Source of the DNA: Propioniciclava tarda
GTDB lineage: Bacteria; Actinomycetota; Actinomycetes; Propionibacteriales; Propionibacteriaceae
Direction: 5' to 3'
Length of the DNA stretch: 64,000 nucleotides
Assembly (NCBI RefSeq): GCF_900182665.1
Contig: NZ_FXTL01000004.1
Coordinates: 62,001 to 126,000, forward strand
Shown in pieces: positions 51,073 to 59,088 of this stretch. Both the position numbers and the translations under genes were made by a program. The number at the start of each line of letters is the position of its first letter. Positions within the stretch are counted from its first letter, which is position 1. The notes beneath the pieces are model-generated. The model was not told where the DNA came from, ran no database searches, and saw only the letters and a list, made by a program, of their open reading frames with translations.

Positions 51073-53727
51073 CTAGCGGTTCTTCTTCGGACGGTAGAAG
51101 GTGCCCTCCAGCGGCAGCTTCGTGCGCCACTCGCCGTCGAACAGGTAGTAGGCCTCCTGCGCGGCCGGCGCGACCAGGCAGCAGACGATCTCGCCGATGC
51201 CCTTGGCGCCGTAGGCCGGGTCGTCGTACGTGCCGCGGTTGACGAAGATCGTCTCGACCGGCGGCATCTGATTGGCCTTGACCAGTCCGAGCTGGGCGAG
51301 CTTCTGATCCGGGACGCCGTTGGTGTAGGTGAAGTTCTCGGTGAGCGCGTAGCCGATACCCATCGCGATGCCGCCGACGACCTGGCCCTCGGCTGCGGGC
51401 GGGTTGATGATCGTGCCCGAGTCGTGGGCCGCAATGATCTTGAGCATCTCGCCCGTCTCGGCGCTGATCACGACCAGCTGGGTGCCGTAGGCATAGCTGA
51501 TGTGGCTCACCGGGTTCGGCTTGTCGGACGTGATCGGGTCGGTCTCGGCGTCGAACTCGCCGTGGTAGATCTTGCCGTTCAGATCGTCGAGGGACGCCCC
51601 GGCGTCCAAGTCCGCCTTGAGCTGCAGGCCTGCGATGCGGGCCGCCTGGCCGGTGAACACCGTCTGCCTGGACGCCGTGGTCGTGCCCGCGTTCGGCGAG
51701 TAGGTCGTATCGGGCATGGTGTAAACGAGCTTGTCAACGGACAGTCCGGTGGACTCAGCGGCCATCTGGACGACCACCGTCGCGACGCCCTGGCCGATGC
51801 CGGCCGCGGACGACCGGACCTCAACCTTGCCGTCCACGACGGCCAGGTCACAGCGGCCCGGATCCTTCAGGCCGACGCCGACGCCGGCGTTCTTGAGCCC
51901 GCAGGCGATGCCCACGTGGACGGACGGGTCGGCCGCGTACGCGTAGTAGGCGTCCTTGACGGCGTCCAGGGTCTCGACGAGCGCGGCGTCGTCGCCGACG
52001 ATCTGGCCGTTGGGCAGCTCGAGCCCCGGACGGATCGCGTTGCGGTAGCGGATCTCGAAGGCGTCGATCCCGACCTTGCGGGCCAGCTCGTTCAGCAGCG
52101 GCTCGATCGCGGCGGCCGACTGGGTGACTCCGAAGCCGCGGAACGCGCCGGCGGGCGGGTTGTTGGTGTAGACCGCGTCGCCGACGATGTCGACGTTCGT
52201 GTAGTTGTAGGGGCCACCGAGGTGGGTGCAGGCGCGCTGCAGGACGGGTCCGCCGAGGGAGCCGTACGCGCCCGTGTCGGAGACGACCTTGGCCTGCATG
52301 GCGTGCAGGATGCCGTCCGCGTCGCAGCCGAGCTTGATGTCGATCTTCATCGCGTGGCGCTTGGGGTGGTAGTTCAGCGAGTCGGTGCGGTCGAACTTGA
52401 CCTTGACCGGACGCTTCACCAGGAAAGCGGCGAGCGCAGCCTGGTGCTGGACCGACATGTCCTCCTTGCCGCCGAAGCCGCCGCCGACCCACGCGGACCG
52501 GATGCGCACCTTGTCCATCGGGATGCCCAGGTAGTCGCTGACCTCGTGGTACTCGTCGTAGATGCCCTGGCCGCCGGAGATCACCATGATCCCGTCGTCG
52601 CCCTGCGGAATGCCGATCGCGGCCTCGGTCTCCATGAACGCGTGCTCCTGCGGCGGAAGATCCCAGGACGCCTCCGCGAAGTGGACGCACTTGGCGAAGC
52701 CGGCCTCGACGTCGCCACGCTTGACGACCTCGTGGTCGAAGACGTTGGACGTCGGCTCGATCCAGCGTCCGAACTGCTTGTAGCCCTCGCCGTGGATCAG
52801 GTGCGCGCCCTCCGCGAGCGCCTCTTCGGGCGTGTTCAGCGGGGGCAGCTCGTCGTAGTCGATCTTGACGGCGTCCGCGGCCGCGAGGGCCTGGTCGAGG
52901 GTCTCGGCGATCACGAGGGCGACCGAGTCGCCCTTCATCTTGGTCTCCTCGCCGACGGCGATCATGCCGGGCCAGTCCTTCGCGAGGTGGCCGATGTAGC
53001 GGGAGCCGGGGATATCGGACGCCGTGAGGATGCGTACGACGCCGGGCATCTTCTCGGCCTCGGACGTGTCGATGCCCTTGATCAGCGCGCGGGCGCAGGG
53101 GCTGAAGACGTTGCGGCCATGGATCAGGCCCTCGACCTCGATGTCGTCGACGTACTCGGCGGTGCCGAGGGTCTTGGCGTAGGAGTCGACGCGGTGCAGG
53201 TTCGTGCCGATGCCGCCCGCGGTGGTCGGGGCGGGGATCGGGGCGCCCGTGCGCTTCATCTCGGCGTAGTCGAGGATGGCGTCCTCGATCTGCTGGTAGC
53301 CGGTGCAGCGGCAGATGTTGGTGCGGATCGCGAACTTGACCTCGTCGCGGGTCGGCTCGGGCTTGGCGTCCACGAGGCCCTTCGCCGAGACGACCATGCC
53401 GGGGATGCAGAAGCCGCACTGCGTGGCGCCGTGCTTGGCAAATGAGTACTCGAACAATTCCTTCTCGCGCTGCTCGAAGCCCTCGATCGTGATGATCTTC
53501 TTGCCGACCAGGCGCTTCGTGCGCTGCGTGCAGGCCCGGACCACCTTGCCGTCGACGAGCACCATGCACGTGCCGCAGGCGCCCTGGTTGCAGCCGTCCT
53601 TGGCCGACTTGATGCCGAGCCGCTCGCGCAGGACGACGAGGAGGTCGAGGTCCTCGGCGAAGTCGTGGTCGACGCCGTTGATGTTCAGGGTGAAGACCTG
53701 GGTGGGGGTCTCGGCGGCTGTCGTCAT
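51073..53727 (-). CDS. Selenium-type xanthine dehydrogenase (fused 2Fe-2S / molybdopterin chain)
   Basis: An 884-residue molybdenum hydroxylase, probably oxidising xanthine or a related purine. Residues 1-165 hold two [2Fe-2S] domains: Cys46, 51, 54 and 66, then Cys104, 107, 139 and 141 in QCGFCIPG and ICRCTGY. Residues about 175-884 are the Mo-pterin part, with GGFGGKE, the substrate-site arginine in GAFRGFGVTQ, and the catalytic glutamate in GAKGIGEIVCC. No FAD chain is encoded. This two-domain fusion, about 850-950 long, is the layout of the selenium-dependent XDH family (as I remember it, TIGR03311) and E. coli XdhD. All selenium-maturation genes lie directly upstream on the same strand. 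AGAAGGG precedes ATG 53727. Confidence 0.93.
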   Translation of the reverse strand: MTTAAETPTQVFTLNINGVDHDFAEDLDLLVVLRERLGIKSAKDGCNQGACGTCMVLVDGKVVRACTQRTKRLVGKKIITIEGFEQREKELFEYSFAKHGATQCGFCIPGMVVSAKGLVDAKPEPTRDEVKFAIRTNICRCTGYQQIEDAILDYAEMKRTGAPIPAPTTAGGIGTNLHRVDSYAKTLGTAEYVDDIEVEGLIHGRNVFSPCARALIKGIDTSEAEKMPGVVRILTASDIPGSRYIGHLAKDWPGMIAVGEETKMKGDSVALVIAETLDQALAAADAVKIDYDELPPLNTPEEALAEGAHLIHGEGYKQFGRWIEPTSNVFDHEVVKRGDVEAGFAKCVHFAEASWDLPPQEHAFMETEAAIGIPQGDDGIMVISGGQGIYDEYHEVSDYLGIPMDKVRIRSAWVGGGFGGKEDMSVQHQAALAAFLVKRPVKVKFDRTDSLNYHPKRHAMKIDIKLGCDADGILHAMQAKVVSDTGAYGSLGGPVLQRACTHLGGPYNYTNVDIVGDAVYTNNPPAGAFRGFGVTQSAAAIEPLLNELARKVGIDAFEIRYRNAIRPGLELPNGQIVGDDAALVETLDAVKDAYYAYAADPSVHVGIACGLKNAGVGVGLKDPGRCDLAVVDGKVEVRSSAAGIGQGVATVVVQMAAESTGLSVDKLVYTMPDTTYSPNAGTTTASRQTVFTGQAARIAGLQLKADLDAGASLDDLNGKIYHGEFDAETDPITSDKPNPVSHISYAYGTQLVVISAETGEMLKIIAAHDSGTIINPPAAEGQVVGGIAMGIGYALTENFTYTNGVPDQKLAQLGLVKANQMPPVETIFVNRGTYDDPAYGAKGIGEIVCCLVAPAAQEAYYLFDGEWRTKLPLEGTFYRPKKNR

Positions 53728-54067
53728 TGATCTGGCCCTTCTCGCGTCACGATGTCGGTCGCCGTTTGCTGATCAGCTTGGACGGCGTCCCCGGGGTCGG
53801 ACGGTCCGGATTCCCCAGCGATACCGGCGAGGGATACGGACACTCCTGCTCAGGTAAAGGATACCTAGGCGAAAGTATCCGGGGGTCCGTCTAGGGAAAT
53901 CAGCGAATCACACGTCGAAGGCACTCGGTAGCGGGTGTCGACCGACCACGATTCGGCCGGTGAGGTCGCCGGACCTGCCGCATGGTGCGCTCCTGACTGG
54001 TCAGCGCATCCGGCCGGGAGACCCCACCGGCGGACGGTGCGCGCGCGAGGTGCTCGGTCGAGTCCGC
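53728..54067 (-). promoter_or_regulatory. Promoter region of the xanthine dehydrogenase gene
   Basis: A 340-bp gap inside the selenium locus. GGATAC (53859-53864) and GTATCC (53875-53880) form an inverted pair with a 10-bp spacer; another GGATAC is at 53832-53837. These suggest xdh has its own regulated promoter. The rest of the gap shows nothing convincing. Confidence 0.45.
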
Positions 54068-55069
54068 TCACAGCCGCTCGAACAGCACTCGGACGCGTCC
54101 GCCGCAGATCATGCCCAGCTCGGCGCCCTGGGCGTTGGAGAGTTCGTAGTCCTGGACGCCGACGCCCTGGGCGTCCGGGTCGGCCAGCAGGGCCAGCGCG
54201 TGCGCGATGGACTCGGCCTCGATGGGCCCGCCGCCGACGGAGCCGGCGACCGGCCCGGAGGCGTCCACCAGCATGCGGCTGCCGGCACCGCGCGGGACCG
54301 AGCCGCCGTGGCCGACGATCGTGGCGAGCACGGCCGGACGTCCGGCGGCGGCTGCCAACGCACGGATTCCGGTGGCGACGTTCGGGTCGAACGACCTCGC
54401 ACCCGACCGCGCCCGCACCTGGATGATCTCGGCCGCGATCGCGACGGCGATCTCGGCCGGCTCGCGTCCGCCGAGCTCGAGTCCGATCGGGGCGCGGAGC
54501 CGCGCGACGGCGTCCGGAGAGATGCCCTGCGACGTCAGGGCCGCGCGCACCGTGGCGCACTTGCCGCGCGAGCCGATCATGCCGACGTACTCGGACGGGC
54601 GGGCGAGGCAGGCGGCGGCGGCTTCGCGGTCCATGCGGTGGCCCGGGGTGACCAGGACGTAGCAGGCGTTGCCGTAGGGCGGCAGCGCGGCGAGCGTGGT
54701 GCCGTAGTCGCCGCAGAGGACCTCGGCGACGCCGGGGAGGCGCGCTGGGTCGGCGAACTCCGGACGCTCATCGACGACGATCACCCGGAAACCCAGCAGG
54801 ACGCCCAGGTGCGCGACCGCCACCCCGACGTGACCGGCGCCGGCGATGACGAGGTGCGGAGTCCCCTTGAGGGTCTCGACGAAGACGAGGTCGCCGCCGA
54901 CGTCGCGGCACGCCGAGCCCAAGCCGGTGACGGGTTGGCCGGGGGCGTCCGTGGTTGGGTCCCAGGGGTCGTGAGCGCCGGTGCGGGCGCCGGACAGGTA
55001 GTGGATCCGGGAATCCTCGCCCGCGGCCGCGATGCGGTCGAGCAGGGCGACGTAGTCGTTGCGGTTCAT
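54068..55069 (-). CDS. XdhC/CoxI-family maturation protein with swapped domain order
   Basis: A 333-residue XdhC-type protein. These deliver and sulfurate (or here perhaps selenate) the molybdenum cofactor of hydroxylases. Usually the CoxI-like domain is N-terminal and the Rossmann domain C-terminal. Here the Rossmann part comes first (HLVIAGAGHVGVAVAHL, VIVVDERPEFADPARL, about residues 68-110) and the CoxI signatures come last (GHGGSVPRGAGSRMLVD, GSVGGGPIEAE, MICGGRVRVLFE at the very end). ATG 55069 has an AAGGGAGCC site. It is 13 bp downstream of yqeC, clearly in the same operon, and just upstream of the hydroxylase it would mature. Confidence 0.9.
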   Translation of the reverse strand: MNRNDYVALLDRIAAAGEDSRIHYLSGARTGAHDPWDPTTDAPGQPVTGLGSACRDVGGDLVFVETLKGTPHLVIAGAGHVGVAVAHLGVLLGFRVIVVDERPEFADPARLPGVAEVLCGDYGTTLAALPPYGNACYVLVTPGHRMDREAAAACLARPSEYVGMIGSRGKCATVRAALTSQGISPDAVARLRAPIGLELGGREPAEIAVAIAAEIIQVRARSGARSFDPNVATGIRALAAAAGRPAVLATIVGHGGSVPRGAGSRMLVDASGPVAGSVGGGPIEAESIAHALALLADPDAQGVGVQDYELSNAQGAELGMICGGRVRVLFERL

Positions 55070-55082
55070 GCTGGCTCCCTTG

Positions 55083-56054
55083 TCAGATGGGGTTTCGGTT
55101 CGATGCCAGCAGCACCAGCTCACCGGGGAGGTAGGCGGCGAGTTCGCGTCCGAGGTGGTCGAGGTGGGCGTCGTCGGCCTGATTGAGGACGACCGCGCGG
55201 CGGCCCACCCAGGTGGCCAGCCGCGGGTTGTCGAGATAGCCGGCCTTGATCAGGGACGCCGCCAGTTGGGGGGTGAGGAGCTCTGCTCCGGGATCGTGAC
55301 TGGGTGCCGAGCGTCCCGGGTTTCCGGGACGTTGAGCACCCAGATCGACGGTTTCCAGGATCCGGGACGCCTCGTCGAGCCGGCAGCAGACCTCGGCCAG
55401 GGGGCGTCCGAGGGCGGTGAGGCCGACGACGATCAGCAGCACGTCGGTGGCCTCCGGCACCACCGGCTCGTGCGCGGCCGGCACCTTGAACGGCAGGCGC
55501 CGGCTGCCGTCGCCCTCGATGACCGTGAGATCGGCGGCCCTGATGAGTCGGTTGAGGTCGGACGCCTCGGGTCCGGTGAACTTGTCGTCGGCGACCTCGC
55601 GTCCGACGACGATCACGAACCCGGTTTTGGTGACTCTCAGTGAGGCTTCCGACGCGGCTTGGGGCTCGACGGTGTTCGTGAGGGGGACGACATCCGGGTT
55701 GGGTGTTGGAGTCGCCGGTCCTGGGGTGACCAACCCGGTTTTGGTCTCTCTCAGTGTGGCGTCGGGCGCTGCTGGGGGCTCGACGGTGTTCATGAGAGTG
55801 ACGAAGACCGGGTTGAGCGTGGCGAGCGCGAGGTCGACGTCGGTGATCAGCGCCGGTTCGCGGACCATGTGGGTGGTCGTGGTGAGCAGGACGCGTCGCC
55901 CCCGCGCGGACGCCTCGTCGGCGAGCGCGTTTATCAGCGACGTCTTGCCCCCGGCGCCGACGGCGGTGATGACGCGTGCGCCCGGCAAGAGGTCCAGCAG
56001 CGGACGCCGCGTCGGATCGTCAGGCGTCCAACCGAAAGTAGGCGTTGTCGACAA
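55083..56054 (-). CDS. yqeC: Selenium cofactor biosynthesis protein YqeC with palindromic insertions
   Basis: A 323-residue protein of the YqeC family, part of the labile-selenium cofactor pathway of molybdenum hydroxylases. The P-loop is VGAGGKTSLINALA; the family core continues in REVADDKFTG, VIEGDGSRRLPFKVPAAHEP and a C-terminal VVLNQADDAHLDHLGREL. YqeC is usually about 220-260 residues. The excess here is about 66 codons between TDVDLALA and VIVVGREV, encoded by two family B palindromes (55618-55700, 55731-55815), plus about 15 codons from a family A palindrome (55300-55343). All stay in frame. The first codons overlap the DUF3343 gene by 35 bp. Confidence 0.9.
   Translation of the reverse strand: MSTTPTFGWTPDDPTRRPLLDLLPGARVITAVGAGGKTSLINALADEASARGRRVLLTTTTHMVREPALITDVDLALATLNPVFVTLMNTVEPPAAPDATLRETKTGLVTPGPATPTPNPDVVPLTNTVEPQAASEASLRVTKTGFVIVVGREVADDKFTGPEASDLNRLIRAADLTVIEGDGSRRLPFKVPAAHEPVVPEATDVLLIVVGLTALGRPLAEVCCRLDEASRILETVDLGAQRPGNPGRSAPSHDPGAELLTPQLAASLIKAGYLDNPRLATWVGRRAVVLNQADDAHLDHLGRELAAYLPGELVLLASNRNPI
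55300..55343. repeat. Palindromic element, family A, inside yqeC
   Basis: A 44-bp palindrome, CTGGGTGC at one end and GCACCCAG at the other with an inner CGTCCCGG/CCGGGACG stem. It aligns over its full length with 61400-61443 and 27976-28023. It is translated in frame as part of YqeC (…LGAQRPGNPGRSAPSH…). Confidence 0.75.
55618..55700. repeat. Dispersed palindromic element, family B, inside yqeC (copy 4)
   Basis: An 83-bp element, AACCCGGTTTTGGTGACTCT to CGACATCCGGGTT, inserted in frame in yqeC. Translated on the minus strand it gives NPDVVPLTNTVEPQAASEAS and a few more residues. Confidence 0.85.
55731..55815. repeat. Dispersed palindromic element, family B, inside yqeC (copy 5)
   Basis: An 85-bp element, CAACCCGGTTTTGGTCTCTC to GACGAAGACCGGGTTG, 30 bp from copy 4 and in the same orientation. 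It contributes NPVFVTLMNTVEPPAAPDAT to YqeC. The two copies give the protein an internal repeat (NTVEP…LR.TKTG). Confidence 0.85.
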
Positions 56055-56268
56055 ACCGATACACCCCCTCGTGACGCATGCCCGCTACGGCGGCCAGCAG
56101 CTCCACCGCTGAGCCGGACGGCAGCTTCCACGCCAGCCCGCACGTCGCCGCGATCCCGGTCGGTAGCGGGATCAAGCGCCCCGGCAGCCCGGCCGCGCGT
56201 GCGGCGTCCTCGAACGCGAACGCGTCCAGGGTCGAGCCGAAGGTGACGACGATCGCACCGGCGTCCAT
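56020..56268 (-). CDS. DUF3343 putative Se/S carrier-like protein
   Basis: An 82-residue small protein of the DUF3343 type, found with selenium and sulfur trafficking genes. Typical are the opening IVVTFGSTLDAFAFEDAARA, the GLPGRLIPLPTGIAATCG strand with the single conserved cysteine (Cys43) that could carry Se or S, and a closing YRFVDNAYF. It is encoded between the cysteine desulfurase (28 bp upstream) and yqeC (35-bp overlap). This suggests hand-over of selenium or sulfur from the desulfurase toward the YqeB/YqeC step; that path is inference. Confidence 0.85.
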   Translation of the reverse strand: MDAGAIVVTFGSTLDAFAFEDAARAAGLPGRLIPLPTGIAATCGLAWKLPSGSAVELLAAVAGMRHEGVYRFVDNAYFRLDA

Positions 56269-56296
56269 CAGAAATCCCCGCGGCGGCTCGTGACCA

Positions 56297-57433
56297 TCAC
56301 AGGCCCGCGATCTCGCGGACGGCGGCCAGGGCGGTGTCGACGTCGGCGTGCGAGGTCAGGTGGCTGGGGCTGAACCGGACCATCCCGGACGCCTCCGTGC
56401 CGCAGCGGCGATGGACGAGCGGCGCGCAGTGGAAGCCACCCCGAACGGCGATGCCGCGCTGGGCGAGGGCGTCCGCGACGTCGGCGACGTCGAGGGGCTG
56501 GCCGGCGGCGTCCAGGATCAGCCCCGACACCACCGGGACACCCCAGGCGTCGGCGTCGACGTCGGGGGTCCAGAAGCGTCCGGACGCCACGAGCCCATCC
56601 CGCAGCCGGCGCGCTTGGGTGAGGGCACGGGCCAGGTGCGTGCCGCCCGCAGAGAGAACGACGTCGAGGGATGCCGCCAGCCCGGCGAGCCCGGGCACGT
56701 TCGGCGTGCCGGCCTCCAAGGCCTCGGGGAGGGCGGCCGGCATGGACTCGTTGAACGTGTCCTCGCCGGTGCCGCCGACCTCGAACGGCCGCGGTCGGAC
56801 GCCGTCGCCCAGGACGAGAAGGCCGGTGCCCGCGGGCCCGAGGAGGGACTTGTGGCCGCCGGTTGCGAGGGCCGCAAGGGGGGTCTGGGTGAAGTCGAGG
56901 GGGAGGAGTCCAGCGGTCTGGGCGGCGTCGACGATCAGGTGAATGCCCTGGTGGACGCAGAGTTGAGCGATCGCGTCGATCGGTTGCACGGTGCCGAGGA
57001 CGTTCGAGGCGTGGCCGATCGCCACCAGCCGAGTCGACGGACGCAGGGCCGCGGCGACGGCGTCCGGGCTGATGACCCCGCGCTCGGATCGGACGATCGT
57101 CAGCTCGACCCCGCGGGCCCGGGCCGCGTACAGCGGACGCAGCACCGAGTTGTGTTCGAGGTCGGTGGTGATCGCGTGGTCGCCGGGGTTGAGGAGTCCG
57201 GCGATCGCGAGGTTGAGGCCGTGGGTGGCGCTGTGGGTGAGGATCACCCGCTCGGGTGCGGCCCCGAACAGCCGCGCGGCCCGGGTCCGGACGCGCAACA
57301 GGATACGTCCGGCATCGAGGGCCTGGTCGTGCGCGCCGCGTCCGGGATTGCCGGCGCCCAGGGCCGCGGTCATCGCCTCGGCGACGCCGGGGGCTTTCGG
57401 CCAGGACGTGGCCGCGTTGTCGAGGTAGATCAT
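56297..57433 (-). CDS. Class V cysteine desulfurase of the selenium/molybdenum type
   Basis: A 378-residue PLP enzyme that removes S (or Se) from cysteine (selenocysteine) onto an active-site cysteine. The PLP lysine lies in ALATGGHKSLLGPAGTGLLV, and the catalytic cysteine in RGGFHCAPLVHRRCGT has the SufS-like context. It belongs to the branch found in Se/Mo-hydroxylase clusters (the group I recall as EF2568-like). With SelD nearby, its likely task is to release selenide from selenocysteine for selenophosphate synthesis, or to feed the DUF3343 carrier. ATG 57433 (MIYLDNAATSWPK) is the family start; the upstream extension is noncoding. It lies 64 bp after yqeB. Confidence 0.92.
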   Translation of the reverse strand: MIYLDNAATSWPKAPGVAEAMTAALGAGNPGRGAHDQALDAGRILLRVRTRAARLFGAAPERVILTHSATHGLNLAIAGLLNPGDHAITTDLEHNSVLRPLYAARARGVELTIVRSERGVISPDAVAAALRPSTRLVAIGHASNVLGTVQPIDAIAQLCVHQGIHLIVDAAQTAGLLPLDFTQTPLAALATGGHKSLLGPAGTGLLVLGDGVRPRPFEVGGTGEDTFNESMPAALPEALEAGTPNVPGLAGLAASLDVVLSAGGTHLARALTQARRLRDGLVASGRFWTPDVDADAWGVPVVSGLILDAAGQPLDVADVADALAQRGIAVRGGFHCAPLVHRRCGTEASGMVRFSPSHLTSHADVDTALAAVREIAGL

Positions 57434-57497
57434 CGGACGCCTCGCAGGCTTGGTCCCTCGGCGGGGGGCACGGGGGTCGGGATGCTCATGGCGACCG

Positions 57498-58478
57498 TCA
57501 AACCCTGGCTGCTGGCCAGCGGCCGCTCGCCATGAGTCCCTGGAGCACGGCGTCCAACGCCCCACCGCCGACGGCACGGGACTTGTCGGAGATGGTGTCC
57601 ACCGAGGACGCGAGTTCCACGCGTGGATCGACGTCGGCGATCTTCATGCCCGCGTGCACGCGCGCGCCGTCCGGGATCATCCCGCGGATCACCCCAGCGA
57701 TCGCTGCCCGGACCTCAGGGGGACGGTGAGGTCTCCCGGCCGCGGCGGATTGCCTGCCGTAAGAGGGGATATCGCCCGGTCCGGCGACGCCACCGTCTTG
57801 AGGCTCATCGTCGGCCTCGATCAGACACACCACCTCGTCGGCCTCGACGACGTCGCCGATGCCGCGGACCACCCGAACCACCCCAGACGCCGGCGCATGC
57901 AGCACGCGCTCCTTGGCGCGTCCGGCGATCAAACCCGGGATGCCGGTGTTGGGCAGCGCGGGACCGTCTCCGATGACGCGTCCGAGCTCGTGGCCGCGCA
58001 TGGTCTCGATGACGTAGTGGCAGTCGACTCCCGCGGTGAACCCCGGCCCGAGCCCGACCACCACGGGTGCCATCTCGATGGTGGTGCCCACGTTGCGCTT
58101 GGCCAGCACGGCGTCCACGACCGCCCACGGCCGGACCTCCCCCAGCAGCGCACCCTCGGGGTCGACCAGAACCGGTACCTGCCACCCGCTCCACGTGTGA
58201 CTTTGTTGGCGACGACCCGACGAAAGTCGCACGTGGGACTCGGCGAGCACCCCGGACGCCTCCGCCCAGGACGCGACTCGGACGCCCTCCAGGTCCTCGA
58301 CCACCCACCGGGCCTCGCGCACGGCCGTCGCCAGCGCCGCCCGCCACCGAATCGCCATCGGCTCGGCCGTCTCGAGCGCGACCACGGCGAACCCGGCGTG
58401 CACCAGCTTCTGGATCACCCCGGTCGCGATGTCGCCGGCCCCGCGGACGACAACGAGTCCCGGCACCTCAACCGTCAT
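57498..58478 (-). CDS. yqeB: Selenium-dependent molybdenum hydroxylase maturation protein YqeB
   Basis: A 326-residue YqeB-family protein, one of the markers, with yqeC and an orphan selD, of selenium use as a molybdenum hydroxylase cofactor. It starts VVRGAGDIATGVIQKLVHAG (Rossmann-like) and continues ETAEPMAIRWRAALATAVRE, then GLGPGFTAGVDCHYVIETMRGHELG with a candidate active cysteine. The C-terminal half is a biotinyl-like barrel (VLHAPASGVVRVVRGIGDVVEADEVV). Its ATG overlaps the yedF stop (ATGA). About 16 residues near 80-100 (SHVRLSSGRRQQSHTW) are encoded by a 49-bp family C palindrome and look inserted. Confidence 0.92.
   Translation of the reverse strand: MTVEVPGLVVVRGAGDIATGVIQKLVHAGFAVVALETAEPMAIRWRAALATAVREARWVVEDLEGVRVASWAEASGVLAESHVRLSSGRRQQSHTWSGWQVPVLVDPEGALLGEVRPWAVVDAVLAKRNVGTTIEMAPVVVGLGPGFTAGVDCHYVIETMRGHELGRVIGDGPALPNTGIPGLIAGRAKERVLHAPASGVVRVVRGIGDVVEADEVVCLIEADDEPQDGGVAGPGDIPSYGRQSAAAGRPHRPPEVRAAIAGVIRGMIPDGARVHAGMKIADVDPRVELASSVDTISDKSRAVGGGALDAVLQGLMASGRWPAARV
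58190..58238. repeat. Palindromic element, family C, inside yqeB
   Basis: A 49-bp imperfect palindrome, TCCACGTGTGACTTTG at the left and GAAAGTCGCACGTGGGA at the right. Its reverse complement aligns end-to-end without gaps with 9098-9146 (about three quarters identical). It is translated in frame. Confidence 0.8.
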
Positions 58479-59077
58479 GGCTTGATGATGAGATCTGCCG
58501 CGCTGAGGATCTCGACGATCGTGTACATGTTCGACACCCCGCCGACCGCCAGCTTGTCGCCGAGCCCGTAGTGGTTCAGGCAGGTGCCGCACGTGAGCAC
58601 CTGGACGCCGGCGTCCTCGAGCCGCTTGAGGTCCTCGATCGACTCCGAGCCCTCGGTCGTCAGGTAAGCGCCGCCGTTGTAGAAGAGCACCGAGTCGGGC
58701 CACGCGTCCGCCTCGGTGAGCGCGTACAGGAACCCCTTCAGCAGCGTCGCGCCCAGGCGCTCGTCGCCTTCGCCCATGGTCCGGGACGACACTGCGACCA
58801 CCCGCACCTTCCGTCCGGACGCCGCCGGCGCACCCTCAGCGGAACCGGCGGCGTCGGCGTCTGGGCTGGTCAGCTGGACGCGGAACTCGCCCGGGGCGTC
58901 CGAGCCGCGCACGAAGCCATAGCCGCGCTGGGACGCGAACTTCGCCAGGTTCTCGACCGAGGTCGGGTTGTCGACGATGACCTCGAACGTCGTGCCGGGC
59001 GCGGAGGCTTCGAGCGCCTTCTTCGTCTCGATCACGGGGATCGGGCAGGACTTTCCGGTGAGGTCCAGGGTCTGCAT
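58475..59077 (-). CDS. yedF: Selenium metabolism protein YedF (TusA + DsrE-like)
   Basis: A 200-residue two-domain protein. Residues 1-72 form a TusA/SirA-like domain with the sulfur-relay cysteine in GKSCPIPVIETKKAL (Cys11). Residues about 90-200 form a DsrE-like domain (VVAVSSRTMGEGDERLGATL) with a CGTC pair in VLTCGTCLNHYGLGDKL. YedF proteins associate with selD and are thought to deliver selenium to selenophosphate synthase. It lies between selD (11 bp upstream) and yqeB (overlapping), in one transcription unit. ATG 59077 has a GAAAGGCACGCC site. Confidence 0.93.
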   Translation of the reverse strand: MQTLDLTGKSCPIPVIETKKALEASAPGTTFEVIVDNPTSVENLAKFASQRGYGFVRGSDAPGEFRVQLTSPDADAAGSAEGAPAASGRKVRVVAVSSRTMGEGDERLGATLLKGFLYALTEADAWPDSVLFYNGGAYLTTEGSESIEDLKRLEDAGVQVLTCGTCLNHYGLGDKLAVGGVSNMYTIVEILSAADLIIKP

Positions 59078-59088
59078 GGCGTGCCTTT

